NCBI GenBank assembly: GCA_032622095.1
Contig: CP136064.1
Coordinates: 47,629,573-47,693,572, forward strand
Length of the DNA stretch: 64,000 bases
Source: Siphonodentalium dalli
Lineage: Eukaryota; Mollusca; Scaphopoda; Gadilida; Siphonodentaliidae
Direction of reading: 5' to 3'
Shown here in pieces: positions 11,601 to 22,699 of the stretch (the first letter of the stretch is position 1; each line of letters begins with the position of its first letter). The position numbers and the translations under genes were made by a program. Below the pieces are notes generated by a model. The model was not told where the DNA came from, ran no database searches, and saw only the letters and a list, made by a program, of their open reading frames with translations.

Positions 11601-14600
11601 TGCAATTTTTGAAATAGTATGATCGACATGGCTTGATTTGTTGGGAATATTAGTTGATTGTTGCATTCATCCAGTGGGTATAGTATCTGGGTATTTACCA
11701 TACTTATCAGTTTGCATCAATCATGGATATACCAGTAGCATGTCTGAAATTTGCTGAATGAGGTCCCCAGAGGATGAATTTAGTGACGCTATCATGCCTG
11801 AGTCTTCTCAAATGAGAACCACTTGTCAAATATCAAGAAATTCTGTTGAATATTGCTCAAGTTTCTATACAGAAAACTTTAAAAGAGCGATTTCTAAGTT
11901 GAAAAATGAGCATAATGCCGTCAAAAATCATTGGACCATCATCGAATTCGATGAACTTGGCCTGCAACTTCTCAAATGTGAATCATGTGCCAAATATGAG
12001 GAAATTCTTTTGAATATTGCTCAAGTTACCATGCGGACAACACGAAAACAGAGATTTCTAAATAAACATTTGTCAGACCATGACCACATTTGAACTAAGT
12101 CGAAAAAGGGGCATAAAACATCATCAGACTGTGACCACATTAGAAGTTGGAATGCGCCTTCCCAAATGTGAACCACATACCAAGTAATTCTGTTAAATAT
12201 TACCCAAGTTATCATGCGGACAAGGATGGATGAACGGACGCAGGGACGGCTACACAGACATGGTGATTATAATAGTCCTCAAAAAAATTTGGGGGGACAG
12301 TAAAAGTCTGTAAAACAACATCAACAAGTAGATGAAATGAAAGTGACGATGACAAGGGGATAATATCATACATTACAGTCAATGGAGCGAACAGCAATGT
12401 GGAAAGTTTAAATTATTATTAAGTAATACTAGAGGTCAACCTGGAGAGCCATATGTAGTTTGGGATCATTTGGATGGGAAATGATGATTACAGGGTAAGA
12501 CGAGGAATCGGTCATCCATACAGCAAAATCCAAGCTGGCCAGTTGCCATGTTTTGAAACAAATAAAAGTGTCAATGATACTGCAGCCCAACTTGGAGCAA
12601 GGGTAATTTCATGTGTTACAGTTAATGGAGCAATTAGAAATACTAGATGTCAACATAAAGAGATACATATAAAGTAAAAACCAAGATGGCCACTGGTGGC
12701 CATGTTTTCCAATGAAATTAAAACAGATTTGTGGTCACCCTGAAGATCAATATGATTGAATTTTGTTGACGATCAGATGAGGAATGTGTGCTAAAGGATT
12801 TAGTCATGCGAAGAGGCAAATCCAAGATGGCTGCCTGTGGCCATGTTTTTTGGCCGAATGACCAGGAAAATGACCCCAAAATGACTCATTCCCATCTGCA
12901 TGTTAATATTAAAATCGATGAAAATTTCATTATGATTAGCTGAATAGTAAGGCCTGTAGCCCGTGCTAATGAACTGAAATTTGAAATCCAAGATGGCCAC
13001 CATGTTTTTTTACCGAATGATCCCAAAATGACTCGTTCCTATCTACATGTCAATGTCAACAGCCATGACAAATTTCATAATGACCTGACCAAAGGTATGA
13101 CCTGTAGCCTGTGCTAATGGAAATTGTTGATGGACACATGCACACACAGATGATGGATACCAACCCATGGCAATAGCTCAAACTTTACTATGCAAATTCT
13201 GTTAAAAAGGAGGCTCCCATCTAGAGGACAATCCATATGAAGTTTGGTGATGATCGGAAGATGGATGTGGCCCAAGGATTTTGTGATGCAAAGAGTAAAA
13301 TCCAAGATGGCTGCCGACGGCCATGTTTTTCATAACAAATCATTCAAATTCAATAGTTCCCATCTAGAGGTGATCTCAAACATGCGTCTGCACTTTCAAA
13401 ACATTTTGCCAGTAAATATGTGCTGCAGAGTGTGCTAATCGATTCAAAATTAAAATCCAAGATAGCTACTGAGGGCAGTGTTTCTCAAAGAAATTCGGAA
13501 AAAATATGAAAAAATTTGACAGCTTCCATCTAGATGTCACCCCAAAGAACCATATGAAGTTTGGTTAAGGGATGAGGGATGTGGCCTGTAGGGTGTGCCG
13601 AAGGAGTTAGTCATGCAAAGAGTACAATCCAAGATGGCTGCTGGTGTTCTTGTTTTTTAACTCATTTCAGAAATAACCGATGGCTTCCATCTAGTGGTCA
13701 CTTCGAAGATGATTTAGATCCATATGACGTTTGGTAGCAATCATATGACGGATGTGGCCTCTAGGGTGTGCCAATGGATTTAGTCATGCAAAGAGTAAAA
13801 TACAAGATGGCTGTTGGCAGCCATGGTTTTTGATCGGAATTCGTTGAAAATTGATAGCTCCTACCTAGAACTCATCGCACATATGCCTGTAAATTTTCAA
13901 AACATATATCCAATAAAAGGTCGGCTGACCACAGTGTCCCCCGACAATGTGGCAAGTCGATGCAGCTTTGTTAAAGAAATAAAAAAAAATGTTGAAATGT
14001 TCAAAGTCGAAAGGGTTAATAATTCCGTAAAATAATTATATTTCCGCCATCTATATACATGTTGCACATCTGTAATATGTGGGTAACAATACTCTGAAGT
14101 TTCAAATATCTACGATCAAAACTGTTGGAGGAGTTGATTACACCATGAAGGTATCCCCATACAGAAAATTATAAAAAATGTTTTTCAAAGTCGAAAAGCA
14201 CATAACTCTGAGAAAAATCATTGGATCAAACTCAAATTCGAATTTGACCTGTATTTTGATATCAATGACTCACAATTTTTTTTTTCAATTGTATAGTCCA
14301 AACTTGAGTTATCATCCAGAAACCAAAGAGAAAAGAAGAAATTTGAATCTTCTATTAAGTCGAAAAAAAGTCCATAACTCTAGGAAAAATCATCGGATCA
14401 AACTCAAATTCGAACTCAACCTGTATCTTGATATGACTGATCCACATAAAAACGGTATTTGCTATTAAAGGATCCAAACTTGAGATATCATCCGGAAACC
14501 GAAAAAGTGAGAAATTTTCTAAGTAAATAAAAAGTTGAAAAAAGGGGAAATAACTCCATAAAAGAACATCGGATCAAACCCAGAATTGCAGAGCACCTGT

Positions 14601-17600
14601 GTTCTTGGTTGAGACACCTACATACCAAGTTTCAATCAAATCTGATGATCATTACTGGAGTTATAACTCCGGATGGTACGATGGACGTACGGACGGAGCT
14701 GATTACAATAGTCAATAATAGTGAGCTGCTGGTTGTGGCGATGGATTCAAATGTGAAATCCTAGATGGCCGCTGCCAGCCAAGTTTTTTTGACAAAATTC
14801 GAAGAAACAAATGGTATGCTCCAATCTTGAGCTCACTCTGATGATCCGTATGGAGTTTGATCATGATCGGATGAGGGATGCGGCCTGTAAGGTGTGCCAA
14901 TCATGCAAACAGTAAAATCTAAGATGGCTGCAGCCTGCCGGTAGCCATGTTCTTTAACAAAGTTCAGAATAATTTGATCTCTCATCAAGAGGTAATCCCG
15001 AAGATCCATATAAAGGTTGGTGACGATTGGATGAGGGATGTGGCCTGTAGGAAGCTAGAAAGAATTTTCTCATGCAAAGAATAAATAAAGAATAAAGATG
15101 TCTGCCAGTGGCCCTGTTTTTCATCGAAAAACATTCAAATTCAATAGCTCCCATCTACATGTGATCCAAAACATGTCTGAAAATTTAAAAACATTTTTCC
15201 AATAATTGTGGGCTGCAGTGTGTGCTGATAGATTCAAATGTGTAATCTAAGATGTTTTTCACAAAATTCGGAAGAAATGGTAGGCTCCCATCTTGAGGTC
15301 ATCCCAAGGATCCATATGGAGTTTGGTGATGATTGGATGTGGCCTGTAGGGTGTGTCAAATTAAATTGTTGATAGATGCACGCCAACCCATGGCAATATT
15401 TCAAACTTGACTTCGTCAAGTTGAGCAACAAATGTATTGACTTGTTCTTATATTCATTATTAATAACTCTCCAATAATGAGATTTCGCATGTCAAAAACC
15501 GTTGTTATGTAAACATTACTGTCATGGTGGAATTACCAATAAAAGTCCAATTAGTCCAATAAGATACCAAAGTTAAATCAAAACTTGATGGTAAACATAG
15601 GAAATGGTCAAAGCATTTAAAAATATTGTGAAAATCATATTCAGACTATAATATTTGAACTTACTATTATATTAAAAAAACCATTTGCGATATTTGTTGA
15701 CACAAATATTTTGATTACAAAACAATGGTTTTAACATGAGTTATTGGAGAACTATCAGCAATGAATATAACAACAATGTTTATCTACAATTCAACAAGTA
15801 TTTCTCCATTAGTTCTTCTTAGTGGTGATGCTTTTGCAGAATTATATATTTTTTGCACATTTAAAATTTACAAAGTGTCTTGGCTCCCTTTAATTGGGAT
15901 CTATTGTCATTTCTGCTGAGCTAGGACATGCCACAACAATTTGGTATTATTGGTGGGGCCACTGGGGGGTAAAGCTGTGCAGCTGTAACTTTCACCTGCA
16001 AATTACTCCACTGCATGTAGAAACCACTGACCGCTGGTGAAGCAACTTACAAACTTGCCCATATGCATGGATCAGGTTACCATTCCTTTTTCGGAACACA
16101 AATCTGCACCTATCAGGAATTAGGACAAGATTTGTGATTGCTGGGGGTAATGGGATGACCTAATGTGCTATGAGCACACCAGCTATGTACTAGTAAGGCA
16201 ACTGTAAATGTTAGTGTATGATTATCTGTTGACCGCAAATAACATCTTGTGGACTTGTAATTGCATGTACATCTGATCACTTGATGTAAGATACCATTCT
16301 GATTCTATGTGCAATATGGCCAAAGAAAAATCCCAAGATTTTTTGGAGACAACAAATGTTCTGCATTTGAGGATGTCCCATATAAATTGGTATACATGTA
16401 GTAAAATATTTCTTACTACATACTTGATTGTACAATTGAGGCTCTATCTCAACTGTAGATTGATACCTTCCATCGCATGGTGTCAAATTTAGTGATGTAC
16501 CGATTATCGGTATCGGCTATCGGATCGGGCCGATATATGTGGTATCGGCAAGATATCGGTATCAGCAAAATTTAGTCTCCCGACCGATATCGACAACCGA
16601 TACATGTCGCGTCCTTTGTGAACGTTGTTACACCAATTAACTTAATATGGAAAATTGCTAGAAAATTCAGGTTGAATAAATAGGTGATTCACTATAAAAG
16701 CGGTGACATTTGGGCCTCCAGAGTTTAGGGGTCCAAACCTGTAACAGGTATCAAAACTGCTTTGATCTTTCTCAAGTGACACTATAGCTGCCCACAGTGC
16801 TACACAGAGGGTGAATTAGTGATGCTACCCCACATTAATTCATCCTATGGGGACCACATTCTGCTTATGCCTCATCTTCTCTTGAATCTATCTTTATTAT
16901 CAAATTAATGAGTATTTCAGTTCCTTCTTCACAAAGATTCCTTTTAAGTTTAGTTTCTCTATATCCCCAATTAGGCAGGCGCATTGCATAATCGCATTGC
17001 ATAATCGAGGTGCACATCACCATGTTCACCTTCTGGGAACTTAAATCTAGTCTAGGTCTACCATAGCAGATGAGGCCATGCAGAGTGAGGTCACCAGAGG
17101 ACGAATTGGTGACACTAGCCCACTGTGCTGGCCAGTTGAGTCACTAAATTCACTGCACCATATCTTGAGGCCTGCACATGCTCCCAGGAAAGGGTCCATA
17201 TGTTCTCTAAAAATTAATAGATTACATTCTTTTCTTTAATGGATCAAAGCTCTGAATTTGCTGAAGCCCATCTTTTGTGCGGTCGATGTTTCGTCTTTCC
17301 TTCTCTACATCTGATTTGATAAGCTTCTTGTCATCCCTTCTAAAGAAAGCAGTCCTTTTTGGAATCTGTAGTGGAACAAACATTAGATAAATTGATTCAA
17401 ATGAAACTGCTGGGCAATTCCACGACGGAGAATGAAATTTGTGAAAAAATTAAATCTTGAATATTGACTAAACAGTTTGAAAATCTGATAGTTATGGTAT
17501 TCAAGTTATTGAAAACAGTTTTTCTCTCTCTCATATTCATCAATTTAGTGCTGAAAGCTTATGCCATTGTTAACCCACATGTGCTACTAAATTTGTTGCT

Positions 17601-20600
17601 AAAAGTGGCTTGTAAGTAATTGAGCAAATAGTAACAATTATTTAAGATTGACCTGTAGTATTTCAGTATTTAAATAGGTCGATGCACGCTATAACACATC
17701 TTGGGTTTATATTTCTGTGACTGATGTCCATTTGGGGAAAAATATTTTTCAGAAATCTACATACTATATGTAATGTCAGTCACGAAAATACTACCTTTGG
17801 ATGATTATCTTTTATGAGAATTTCAAATAAATTGATATTGAATGGTTACAGTTTTTGTAAGATTGACAAATGTACTAGTACGGCCAAAAAAAAAAGTGTT
17901 TTCGTTCTCGGGCAATTTTTTTTTCAAATCAATGAGGGAGGGAGGGTTTAATTTTTTCGGCGCATAGTAAGCATGGACAAAGATACCTTCCTCTGTCTAG
18001 TAATAACCAGAAAGGTAGAGGGAACTGTTATGCATATAAACTCATTTAGTCTGATATAAAAATGACATTGTACTACCAGTGTATGACTGGGATTACCTAA
18101 CAATATATAATGCCCCTGACATTAACTACTGTTATTGTTGTCTGAAAACTGATACCTCCCCATTCTAAAATGTGATCCTGAATTTAGTCCTGTGCCTTTC
18201 AATTGTATAAAGTTACAATTAGTGTAAGTTGTTCACAATGACTAATTGTAAGAAGAGCATGAGGATCAGCTAATCATTTTCTTAATTGTAGTCATCTACT
18301 TCATGTTGTAAGTCTGCAAGTCACTTTTTAACACATTACATGTTAGAGCTCAATGCACAATAATATTCAAAACATATCTGCTCAAACTCCATACAGCGCC
18401 CTCTACGCTATCGCTGCGATATGACACTGCCATAAGGATGTTACTTTGCAGACGATAAATCTATTTTTACATATCGTCGCGGAACTGTATTTAGTCACAT
18501 ATTATCTTGTTTTGACCACCAAATTTGTTTTAAAGTTTGCAATAATGGTAATTCTTTCGGTATTGATCAGCTGTATTGATAAGAAAAATATGAACTGAGC
18601 CAGACATAGACAATTTTAATCCTAAAACATAAGAACTAAAAACACGTAATAATTCCTTACAAATTAATGTCCTTATGGCAGTCACTGGTATCTCAGCGGA
18701 GCGATGAGAGATAACTCTGCCTGGAGTTTGATATCTGCTATGTACATGTTGATAAAATCAAAATCAAAATGTTGTACCATGTTGGGAAGGGGGGGAAACA
18801 GTATTAATTTCATACTTTATTCTTTATTTTAAAATAACAATAACATATTAACATTTAAAACAACATTATTTTACACAACAATATGGGACATGATATTTGT
18901 TATTTGATTAACAATCAGCCGACTCGACAGCAACTGTTGGCGCAAACAGTTTTGCACATCCCTTCAACAGACCACTGGTGGAGATGCCGCCGTTTTCGTA
19001 GTTACTCCACAAGCAGAAGAGTTGCGCCTGGTTCTCCCGATACTGGAGTCTTTGGTACCTTTTCAATTTTTTTCACCAACCAACTTTACTGTCATGTCTG
19101 GGGTCTGTGACTACCCGCCCCCGAGACAACCCGCCCCCTTTCACTCTGAGACAACCCGCCCCCGGACAACCCGCCCCAAAAAATTAATTAACGGTAATCA
19201 GTGGCTAATTAGGAGATGTGAGGGGATTATGAGATGTTTGTTTAACGAAACTGGGTTGTTTTTTATAGATTTTTATTTGATTTAACAACATGGACAACAA
19301 TAAATACACATGTAATATAATATAACTTATGAACACAAAAATGCATCAACGATAATATGTTTATTTATTACGAAGTTTAATGAACGAAATTTTAAAACGG
19401 AATGAATGAATATGATAATATGAACGAAGATTAAAAACAAAATTTAATAAGTTTAACAAACGAACAATGATTAATTTTGGGCTGTTGCTGCTGCTGTTGT
19501 CTGTCTGCACTGTGTCGGTCTCTTCTTCGTTCCGTTGACGTTTCAGCACTTCTTCAGAAAGCTGGCTGTTGTTAACCTCGGTGGATCGGACATGTAATCA
19601 TCCCAGAACTCCCTAATCTTCCTGGCCTGAATAGTGCAGAAGTGGGACCATGGTATAGAAGTCTAAGCTGGTCCCCATTGTATTCATTCGTCTATGCCAT
19701 GCTTCGATGTCGTTGTTGGTGCGGACGTCATATGAGTATATGCTCCAACTCTCTGGGGGGAATGATGAGCTCGTGATCCACTGGCGCTGCATGTAGTCTA
19801 GGACCTCCCTGATCTTTGAACCTTCAGACGTTCTGTCATAGTACTCCTGGAACGTTTCTCTTATTTGTGGAGCCGGGAGGAAGGGAAGAGCCAGCAACTG
19901 ACGGATGAAGTTGTGCAATGGACCCTTCTGAGTCCTGACCATATGCCGTCTTAAGGCCGACGGTTGATGTGTGTCTATTAACGGCCTGCGTCCAATGGAA
20001 GCAGCACCCCTTTACATCTGCATCTGGAAATACTTCTTTCACAGTGAGATGAATCCCAATCACTAAGTGTTGTGATAACACACTGTGATAATGAACCATT
20101 TGCATCAAATGTTTGTTTTGAAAGCACCCCTTTTAATTAGTCTTCACTTTAAGTGCCGTTCAGTTGTCAAAACATCGTGTCATTCTTTATCCCAGTCCAC
20201 GCATTGACATAATTAATGAATAAACACATGTTTTGTTGATAAAAATCTTTAATAATATATCATCAAAGAACATAATCACTATTAACAATTTCGGGACAAC
20301 CCACCCTCATTTATCGGGACAACCCGCTCCCAAAATAGCATAGGGGCGGGTTGTCTTGGGGGCAGGTAGTCCCGTTCCCCATGTCTGTCGTTGCCGATTC
20401 CTTCTTGAGCATTGGAACATGGGATGTTTGTTGCCTTGTTTTTGTATTAGATGCGTCTATGCCATCCCTCAGTGTCGTTGTTTGTTCGGATGGAGCGCCC
20501 GTAGACGCACCACGATTCCATTGGTAGGCATCGGAAGTCCAGCCACTGTGATTCCACATACTCGTAGATTAACGGCATGTTGCCGATTTTGGCTGTCGGG

Positions 20601-21083
20601 TGATCTCGCATGCTGGTACGATACGACCACGGTACGAAACGTCCTGTACCCGTGTAACAGAATGAGAGATAGAAGTGGAGGAGTCGCACCAAAAGTTGGA
20701 AGCACCCTGGATCCCAAGCCGGTCACCCATTCAACCCGTGTAACAGAGCTCGATGTTGCTTAACTTTGGTGAACACACAAGGCGTCTAACGATCGTGACC
20801 AAGAGATCTAGACCTCTCGAGCAGAGAAGTCATCGGCCTTCTATATTTACAACGCGACCGCTACAAATAAATTCCAATCCAATTATCAGACATGTCGAAT
20901 TTACACGACATTAGGTAACACATATGAAAAGAATAATCGATGTTCCCAGAAAAAGCTATGGTAAGAATGAGATAAAATTAATACATGTCTTACATTAAAT
21001 CCTGTTGTTCTCGAATTCTTAAATGATATCAAGTCAAATAAGCGTCTGGAGTGTGCCGAACAAATTTTCAAGGGCGCGGCCAT
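8328..21083 (-). CDS. MRPL50: Mitochondrial large-subunit ribosomal protein mL50 (four exons)
   Basis: Join (minus): 21083-20994, 17365-17226, 10923-10788, 8630-8328; 669 nt, 222 codons plus stop, all junctions GT/AG and in phase (0, 2, 0). The core matches the mL50 family: GYKPPDNVTDAI in exon 3, VSLEDRTLKFN ending exon 3, LLTRLMTEFDHDIPN opening exon 4, then a KLDLPKNLHIQL motif where the human protein ends. Residues 1-30 are Arg-rich and hydrophobic without acidic residues until Asp-17, as in a mitochondrial targeting peptide; the ATG is in AACATGGCC context. About 45 residues follow the human end point (STVVSSIKYRRKYKGYD), probably an invertebrate C-terminal extension. The protein would act in the mitoribosome large subunit. 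An AATAAA (8323-8328) overlaps the stop codon. Exons 3-4 are secure; joining exons 1-2 rests on phase and position. Confidence 0.85.
9115..9338. mobile_element. TTAA-flanked hairpin element (CCCTTTGAGTGCCAGG ends)
   Basis: Perfect outer ends CCCTTTGAGTGCCAGG / CCTGGCACTCAAAGGG between TTAA at 9111-9114 and 9339-9342. Holds one 69-bp hairpin (9161-9229) nearly identical to those at 3048 and 9552, although the outer ends differ from theirs. Lies in MRPL50 intron 3. Confidence 0.8.
9526..9915. mobile_element. TTAA-flanked hairpin element (CCCTTTACCCAACA ends, copy 2)
   Basis: Same family as 2910-3278 but inverted, between TTAA at 9522-9525 and 9916-9919. Two 69-bp hairpins (9552-9620, 9687-9755) lie in opposite orientation. 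An 18-bp unit (accatcacaatgtggtca) is duplicated head to tail just after the second hairpin. Confidence 0.8.
9920..10415. mobile_element. TTAA-flanked element (AGGTACTGTTGGCCTT ends)
   Basis: Left end AGGTACTGTTGGCCTTGGCG and right end, read inverted, AGGCACGGGAGGCCTTAG are imperfect inverted repeats. TTAA lies at 9916-9919 (shared with the element on its left) and at 10416-10419. Interior AT-rich, no gene recognised; the open frame at 10308-10496 crosses the right end. Confidence 0.65.
10788..10923 (-). CDS. MRPL50: MRPL50 exon 3
   Basis: Acceptor CTTACAG ends at 10924; donor GTATGA at 10787-10786. After one base completing a split codon the frame reads GIQTAKGYKPPDNVTD, and near the end GWETVSLEDRTLKFN. 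This aligns with the PPEDL ... ISLEDSRLKFN stretch of human mL50. Too short and ATG-less to appear in a simple frame scan. Confidence 0.88.
11300..11520. repeat. Decayed hairpin element
   Basis: Contains 'gttcagcattaaagatcctg' and two degenerate hairpins (11325-11388, 11424-11486), ending near ccaatcatggaggggtaaa. It is an eroded relative of the TTAACCCTTTCATGA-ended elements (28094, 46972, 51830). Confidence 0.6.
11750..12300. repeat. Degenerate tandem array (family E, reverse)
   Basis: Opens with a fragment of the 95-bp palindrome (aggtccccagaggatgaattt), then monomers such as 'caaatgtgaatcatgtgcca', 'attgctcaagttaccatgcgg', ending in a GGACAAGGATGGATGAACGGACG tract. The same monomers run in the opposite sense at 57600-58560. 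Open frames here are array read-through. Confidence 0.6.
12640..15430 (-). repeat. Long family A array with embedded second array
   Basis: Monomers of about 200-230 bp carrying 'aatccaagatggctgcc..ggccatgttttt' and 'ggatgtggcctgtagggtgtgcc'. Head sequences in reverse close two blocks (near 13160-13195 and 15385-15425). At 14160-14700 a different monomer ('ggatcaaactcaaattcgaa', 'tgagttatcatccagaaacc') is present in about three copies. Segment 13915-14150 recurs at 33598-33840. All within MRPL50 intron 2. Confidence 0.65.
15430..16490. other. AT-rich intron sequence, nothing recognised
   Basis: Part of MRPL50 intron 2. No exon with flanking splice sites, no inverted repeat and no known repeat was seen; open frames are short and have poor composition. 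Confidence 0.4.
16494..16610. repeat. CGATATCGG-rich end of an hAT-type element
   Basis: Begins TAGTGATGTACCGATTATCGG and is packed with CGGTATCGG / CCGATATCGG motifs, a layout typical of hAT-N element ends in animals. The opposite end was not found, so it is treated as a fragment. Confidence 0.5.
16690..17170. repeat. Mixed repeat fragments
   Basis: 16690-16770 is the reverse of part of the 34625-35151 element ('gtccaaacctgtaacaggta'). 16795-16870 and 17080-17165 are degraded 95-bp palindromes (gaggtcaccagaggacgaatt). No gene. Confidence 0.5.
17226..17365 (-). CDS. MRPL50: MRPL50 exon 2
   Basis: Acceptor CCACTACAG ends at 17366; 140 nt read IPKRTAFFRRDDKKLIKSDV, then a basic/acidic stretch ending QSFDPLKKR plus AT of a split codon. 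Donor GTAATC at 17225-17224 leaves phase 2, which fits exon 3 exactly. If the donor is not used the frame stops at once (ATG TAA), so an alternative reading is a separate short protein ending here. The charged linker suits the variable N-terminal region of mL50. Confidence 0.7.
17366..18376. other. MRPL50 intron 1, 3' part, no feature seen
   Basis: AT-rich sequence with homopolymer runs (17885-17895, 17917-17927). No exon or repeat structure recognised. Confidence 0.4.
18378..18732. mobile_element. Short TIR element (MITE)
   Basis: Left end ctcaaactccatacagcgcc..ctgccataaggatg pairs with right end gtccttatggcagtcactgg..tggagtttgat as an imperfect ~60-bp inverted repeat. About 230 bp of AT-rich loop. 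No target duplication clearly read. Confidence 0.6.
19101..20379. mobile_element. Nested MULE-like element with 8-bp target duplication
   Basis: 1,279 bp. Ends are inverted repeats of about 30 bp sharing GACTACC.GCCCCC.AGAC, followed by CAACCCGCCCC repeats. Flanked by a perfect 8-bp direct repeat CATGTCTG (19093-19100 and 20380-20387). Inside, on the minus strand, is a partial MULE transposase (19603-20108). It sits inside an older MULE transposase relic, in MRPL50 intron 1. Confidence 0.85.
19603..20108 (-). pseudogene. Partial MULE transposase inside the nested element
   Basis: Two overlapping minus-strand frames: 20108-19836 includes VKEVFPDADVKGCCFHWTQA, a MULE-domain motif (FPxAxVxGCxFHxxQAxxR); a frameshift leads to 19942-19613 with LPAPQIRETFQEYYDRT and YDVRTNNDIEAWHRRMN, then a stop soon after. 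Only about 165 residues of a protein usually several times longer are present, so this copy could not make an active enzyme. Confidence 0.75.
20701..20774 (-). pseudogene. 5S rRNA-like fragment
   Basis: On the minus strand: TTCACCAAAGTTAAGCAACA, TCGAGCTCTG, ATGGGTGACCGGCTTGGGAT, CCAGGGTGCT. This follows the order of the 3' two-thirds of metazoan 5S rRNA (ACCGAAGTTAAGCAACATCGAGC..GATGGGTGACCGCCTGGGAATACCGGGTGCT) with many changes. The 5' third is not recognisable. A pseudogene or a 5S-derived SINE head is likely; it lies 220 bp inside the first intron from MRPL50 exon 1. Confidence 0.6.
20994..21083 (-). CDS. MRPL50: MRPL50 exon 1 with targeting peptide
   Basis: ATG at 21083-21081 in AAAAACATGGCCGCG context; 30 codons beginning MAAPLKICSAHSRRLFDL and ending TTGFN, then donor GTAAGA at 20993-20992 (phase 0). 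Four arginines and no acidic residue among the first 16 suit a mitochondrial presequence. Phase and gene order connect it with exon 2; no other candidate downstream exon fits. Confidence 0.65.
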
Positions 21084-21589
21084 GTTTTTACTGACTAAAA
21101 TTTACAACTTATATGTAAGTCGTCAAACCGGAACGAAACTATAGATTTAAAACAACATAACATTTGATATTATTTAAAAAAGAAAGCGATATATCAGTTG
21201 TATATCAATAATATTAATTATTTCAGTATAATCTGTATTTATATATTTTTTTAATCCATATTAAATAAGCTTAAATTCAAACTCATTAGGTAATCTTCAA
21301 AGTCGTTTCGGGTTAGGAATCCAACTTTTTGTACGCTGTTCAAGAACTGAATAACAGGACAACTATTTTCTCAACCAGATATCGAAATGAATGCGTTTTG
21401 TTAAAACTAGCATCATAAAAATTAATGATATCGGTATATAATAATTAATATATCGGACAGATTATAAATTATATTAATCAGGACAGGGATGTGGTAATAC
21501 AGCCTACAGGGCTCAAATTTGTCAAAATACATTAATTTTTTCGAGAATGATCATCTGAATCAAATGCTGAATGATATGGGAGGCCCTTT

Positions 21590-22060
21590 TCACATTTATT
21601 ATTTAACGAGGGTCCCCATCTCAACAGATTCCAACAACAACAATCCGATCAGAGGGTCCTATATTACTATTTCTTTGGCTTTGGGGGTAAAAAATATTTG
21701 ATTCGAGTCGAGGAACCCATCAAACAAAGCTCAGAGTTATTAGATATTGATTTTTCACATTTGTTATGTTCTCGAGATGAGTACTAATAACTACCGTAAT
21801 CTGCTCTGGATGTGTACTCCAAATCTATTCAAACAGACAAGGATGAATAACTCTAAAATCAAGTGGTAATTTTAACTCAATTTTGACTGAGTTCTGGGCC
21901 AGATAGTATTCCCGATAATGAAAAATAATAGATTTCTAAAATCGATATCTAACAAATCTGAGCTTTGATGGGTGACTTCCTCGACTCGAATCAAATATTT
22001 TTGACCCCCGAAGCCATTGAAATAGTAATTGAGAGGAGTTTTATCGGGTTGAGTACCTTT
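21590..22060. mobile_element. TTAA-type element 'B', 5'-truncated copy
   Basis: From 'gagggtccccatctcaacag' to GAGTACCT + TTAA at the right. Nearly the same sequence is complete at 23380-23861. Here the left end has been lost or replaced by 'tttcacatttattatttaac'. Confidence 0.65.
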
Positions 22061-22079
22061 AAGCGCAAATGATGCTTAA

Positions 22080-22665
22080 AGGGGTACTGTACGCCAAATG
22101 TTGTTGTTGGTTTCTATAGTCTCCGAGTCTGAGAATAAGGTAACACTTTTTTCATTATTTGAAAGTCTGTTGAGTACAAAGTAGTGTTACGGATGACAAA
22201 TTTACCGGAATGCAAAAATACAAATTGTCGTTGTCGAGTAATTTTTGTACAGTTTTCAACCAAATGAATCAAATAAAAGTTATATTATAGGCATACTAGT
22301 CCCATATAATCATTTAAGTTATTGTATCGTCGCTAGTCAGTGAGTGGCTTGAGTGTTCTCCCCGTATCATCATAATATTTTAAGCAATCGTGTGTGCGAT
22401 CGGTTTAACAAGCCAGTATCCCTCATTTACTTTATTTGATTACGCAAATTCGTAATTTAATTGACGCCAATTTATGGCTCCAGTCATAAATTCAATTTAT
22501 ATCAAATTATTAACTTTTAAATTAATATTAAATTTTAAGATAGCCTATTAACCTGAGCGTTTACAGAATACATCTTCGACTCAAATTACTTATGTTTCTA
22601 TATATTATCGATATTAGATCGTTGTTGTCACCGGAAATTTAATGAAAATGGCGTACAGTACCCCT
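22080..22665. mobile_element. TTAA-flanked element 'A' (copy 2)
   Basis: AGGGGTACTGTACGCC ... GGCGTACAGTACCCCT between TTAA at 22076-22079 and 22666-22669. Closely similar to 2331-2905 with a few small indels, so the two copies date from related recent activity. The host site is a GCGCAAATGATTTGCGC palindromic tract. Confidence 0.85.
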
Positions 22666-22699
22666 TTAAGCGCAAATCATTTGCGCTAACTAAATCGTA

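Larger units (their letters stand above)
18890..20640 (-). pseudogene. MULE transposase relic, interrupted by a nested element
   Basis: Minus-strand pieces on both sides of the insertion belong to one transposase C-terminal region. 20440-20620 gives YVESQWLDFRCLP, SIRTNNDTEGWHRRI; 19092-18930 gives YQRLQYRENQAQLFCLW and SNYENGGISTSGLLKGC. This order (RTNNDxEGWHRR, then YRxxQxxLFxLWxxYxxG) is that of animal Mutator-like transposases. Frameshifts and stops occur, and the catalytic region is missing. The break carries the CATGTCTG duplication made by the element at 19101-20379. Confidence 0.75.

Noticed and set aside
11758-12093. 111-codon open frame
   Set aside because: Lies across a 95-bp palindrome scrap and family E monomers.
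13814-14035. 73-codon open frame
   Set aside because: Array-derived; the same sequence recurs at 33598-33878 with a shifted frame.
20356-20763. 135-codon plus-strand frame
   Set aside because: Opposite-strand shadow of the MULE relic and the 5S-like fragment.
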